Source: SM23-78 sp041479965
GTDB taxonomy: Archaea > Nanobdellota > Nanobdellia > Woesearchaeales > SM23-78
Reading direction: 5' to 3'
Assembly (NCBI GenBank): GCA_041479965.1
Contig: JBGOZE010000064.1
Coordinates: forward strand, 1 to 6,259
DNA length: 6,259 nt
Made by a program: the position numbers and the translations under genes. Below, one piece after another: positions 4,712 through 6,259 of this stretch (the stretch's first letter is position 1; each line of letters starts with the position of its first letter). The notes below the pieces were generated by a model. It was given only the letters and a program-made list of their open reading frames with translations, was not told where the DNA came from and searched no databases.

Positions 4712-5803
4712 CTATTTCTTATACTCCTCAGGAAGCTTCAAGATTCTCTCTTCGAGCTGCTTTTTTCTCTCATCAAAGTTCTTCGCATAGTCAAGTATCG
4801 CAGGTATGCCCCTTGCCACAAGAGCATTCACTCCTACCAGCACATTCCCCTTGGCCCTGGCTCTCCGGGCTCTCATCTCCTCAAAATCATCTTTGGCAGT
4901 GTCATCATTGGCATACACCTCAGAATAGGTTGTGTACCATCGCCTGCAGTCAGCATACTCCCTGAGGTCAGTGATGAACTGGTCATAAAAAAGGTTGAGC
5001 ATATCACTTAGGTCAGACCTTACCTTCATCATTTTTTTCTTATTTTCTCCCTCAAGCTCTTCTCTAAGCAAGGGGAGGTTGAGGCCGCTCATCTGGTTGA
5101 GGTAGCGCACAAATGCTTTTTCTGTGTAGAGCATGATCTCCGGATGGTACGATGTCGAGACTCCGTCCTTGGTTATGACTCCGAATTGGAGCTTGTCATT
5201 CACGCTGGAGTCCTTGGCTCCTTTTTTGCTGAACTCATAGGCAAGCACAAAGGCAGTGGCCAAGTCTATATTGTATCCCTTGCCAGTCTCCACCAGCCCC
5301 TCCATATAATTAAGGACGTACTCTTGGCCAGCTCCATCTACAGTGAATCTGGGTTGGATCGTATACCCTCTATCAGACCATCTCGACCTTTTGAGACAAG
5401 GGTCATATCCGGTGACATTAATTTCAGCAAACCCAAGCTCTAATCTTTTCTTTCCATCTGCAGCATACTTGCCGCCGACAATGAAATCCAAGACGTCTCT
5501 CTCATTGACAATGTCGCGCTTTTCTGTGACATTCAGGATCTTCTTAGAGACATCTTGCAGAGTATTGAAATGCATGTCCTCAATTTCGTGGACTACCCGC
5601 ACTACTCCCTCAAAGGTGCCTGCTCCCATCAGCAGGAAGTCCTTATTCTCGCCTATCACATAAAGCTTCTGCGTATCATCCGTTTTTCTATCGCAGTGAG
5701 TGATGCTTCCCATGCTGTCAGCAGCCAGTACGAGGTAGTCATCTAGAGAATTAGCTCGCTCTTTCTCATCCTTGTCCACCTTCATCCCCAAAACAATAGT
5801 CAT
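4712..5803 (-). CDS. Proteasome beta-like N-terminal threonine hydrolase with long C-terminal extension
   Basis: This protein of 363 residues has a proteasome-type Ntn-hydrolase domain over about residues 2-230. The start MTIVLGMK matches the mature beta-subunit start TTTVG. Removal of Met1 by methionine aminopeptidase would expose Thr2 as the nucleophile without a propeptide. YLVLAADS (23-30) supplies D29, equivalent to Asp17 of the proteasome, and QKLYVI (45-50) supplies K46, equivalent to Lys33. LLMGAGTFEG (57-66) matches the AG..GD turn. KDSS...FGVITKDG (197-214) matches the RDSASGG...VITKDG region, with D198 equivalent to Asp166. The Ser129 position (GSGS) reads GAGQ, so that residue appears replaced by Gln160. 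An insert of about 12 charged residues follows the first strand. Residues about 230-363 are an extra, largely helical, charged region absent from beta subunits of about 200-220 residues. The TATA box position, about 28 bases upstream, fixes the start at this Met. Substrate and assembly are unknown: it may be a free-standing amidohydrolase rather than a 20S core subunit. Confidence 0.8.
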   Translation of the reverse strand: MTIVLGMKVDKDEKERANSLDDYLVLAADSMGSITHCDRKTDDTQKLYVIGENKDFLLMGAGTFEGVVRVVHEIEDMHFNTLQDVSKKILNVTEKRDIVNERDVLDFIVGGKYAADGKKRLELGFAEINVTGYDPCLKRSRWSDRGYTIQPRFTVDGAGQEYVLNYMEGLVETGKGYNIDLATAFVLAYEFSKKGAKDSSVNDKLQFGVITKDGVSTSYHPEIMLYTEKAFVRYLNQMSGLNLPLLREELEGENKKKMMKVRSDLSDMLNLFYDQFITDLREYADCRRWYTTYSEVYANDDTAKDDFEEMRARRARAKGNVLVGVNALVARGIPAILDYAKNFDERKKQLEERILKLPEEYKK

Positions 5804-5825
5804 CCGTGGCTTCCTTGGATTAGCT

Positions 5826-5841
5826 AATATATAAACCTTTC
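5826..5841 (-). promoter_or_regulatory. BRE and TATA box of the Ntn hydrolase gene
   Basis: The minus strand reads GAAAGG followed by TTTATATATT, a near-canonical archaeal BRE/TATA pair and the best promoter in the window. Its centre is about 28 bases before the ATG at 5803, so the transcript starts within a few bases of the start codon. Confidence 0.7.
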
Positions 5842-5903
5842 AGTTTTATCAACTCCAGAATGGTTAATATATCACATTCTGTACTGGAAAAATCATCTTC
5901 TCT

Positions 5904-6171
5904 TCACTGAGAGCTCTTGTCCTTATTTTTTTTCATCAACTGCTCTAGGCTCCTGAATTGCTGGACATATTTAAGATGTTTCTCCGGCTCATCAAGAATT
6001 AACTGATATAGATAAGCCCATTTCTCAACCCTGCCAACCAATTTATTCACCAAATACTTCATCTGCTCCTTATCCATCTGCCTCGCAGCTTTCAGGAAAT
6101 AGGTTGTCAGCTCAACTGATTTTCTCTCTTTCCTGTTCTTCTCTGCTAATTCCGCAAACTAGTTCGCTCAT
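5904..6171 (-). pseudogene. Small helical protein gene broken by a one-base frameshift
   Basis: AGGAGGT (6182-6176) lies four bases before an ATG at 6171, but that frame stops after 19 codons (TGA at 6114-6112). From about 6159 on, the neighbouring frame is open to a TGA at 5906-5904 and encodes a charged helical sequence (FAELAEKNRKERKSVELT ... LEQLMKKNKDKSSQ). That frame has no ATG near its beginning. Dropping one base near 6156-6161, around CTAGTTT, joins them into an 88-residue protein starting MSELFAELAEK. No family is recognised. The product would be cytosolic, with a Trp/Tyr-rich core (WAYLYQLIL, 51-59) and a basic end. Possible explanations are a sequencing or assembly error, a true mutation, or +1 frameshifting. 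The gap to the hydrolase start is 100 bases and holds that gene's own promoter. Confidence 0.5.
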
Positions 6172-6175
6172 GGCT

Positions 6176-6182
6176 ACCTCCT
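6176..6182 (-). promoter_or_regulatory. Shine-Dalgarno AGGAGGT of the broken small gene
   Basis: AGGAGGT is a perfect 7-base match to the 16S 3' end complement, four bases before the ATG at 6171. It is the strongest ribosome site in the window and shows that translation was selected to start here, despite the stop after 19 codons in that frame. Confidence 0.6.
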
Positions 6183-6259
6183 GCCTGCTGCTATTTTTTT
6201 GTGAAGTTTCTATCCCTATTATCCAAAATCTATGTGAAAAGTCAAGAGCCGTCTTGAAG

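Noticed and set aside
6112..6259. Open frame entering from the right edge on the minus strand and continuing in frame through the ATG at 6171 to the TGA at 6114-6112
   Set aside because: It could be the end of an upstream gene, but the 29 codons before the ATG show no recognisable protein features and include AT-rich sequence typical of a spacer. The two other frames stop within 40 bases of the edge. It cannot be decided without the flanking sequence.
1..6259. tRNA, rRNA, insertion sequence or integrase genes
   Set aside because: No T-loop/acceptor pattern, rRNA segment, transposase motif or terminal repeats were seen by reading. A covariance-model scan was not possible.

Overview
The window looks like a chromosomal segment of an archaeon, most likely a small-genome DPANN-type lineage (Woesearchaeota/Pacearchaeota-like). 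The archaeal assignment rests on an Orc1/Cdc6-type initiator ATPase, a proteasome-type threonine hydrolase, and TATA boxes about 26 bases upstream of ATG codons that lack a Shine-Dalgarno sequence, which is the leaderless archaeal arrangement. The DPANN assignment rests mainly on a membrane protein combining a cohesin domain, cysteine-rich repeats and a short helical cytoplasmic tail. It is an inference.

Left part (1-1995). Two micro-ORFs (33 and 42 codons) lie in tandem on the minus strand, each behind a 7-base anti-16S-type Shine-Dalgarno. Upstream of them is a 42-base stem-loop, then a pair of identical 15-base direct repeats in the divergent intergenic region. On the plus strand follows a leaderless gene for a stand-alone class II nucleotidyltransferase head domain (poly(A) polymerase/CCA-adding type). 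It converges on a small minus-strand protein with scattered Cys/His residues and a C-terminal heptad helix. A leaderless 65-residue ORF on the plus strand then overlaps the end of cdc6 by seven bases.

Middle (1989-3313). A minus-strand orc1/cdc6 gene carries all the AAA+ motifs and a C-terminal winged helix. The 269 bases upstream of its start hold four copies of a 28-base AT-rich element, three of them with a perfect inner dyad (CAAAAAT, six bases, ATTTTTG). At least three copies also have a second box (GGAAA..CC.GATT type) in front. Because archaeal origins commonly lie beside orc1/cdc6, this is the best candidate in the window for something undescribed: a replication origin or initiator-binding array with its own type of recognition element.

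Right part (3314-6259). All genes here are on the minus strand. From 5' to 3' on that strand they are a small helical protein whose reading frame is broken by one base, a proteasome beta-like Ntn hydrolase with an unusual C-terminal extension of about 130 residues, and a secreted/membrane-anchored cohesin protein. The last two have their own promoters, and a hairpin plus T-run separates them, so they are probably transcribed independently.

No tRNA, rRNA, CRISPR array, insertion sequence or integrase was recognised. The genes do not form one obvious pathway: initiator, hydrolase and surface protein look like separate chromosomal functions, interspersed with small lineage-specific ORFs.
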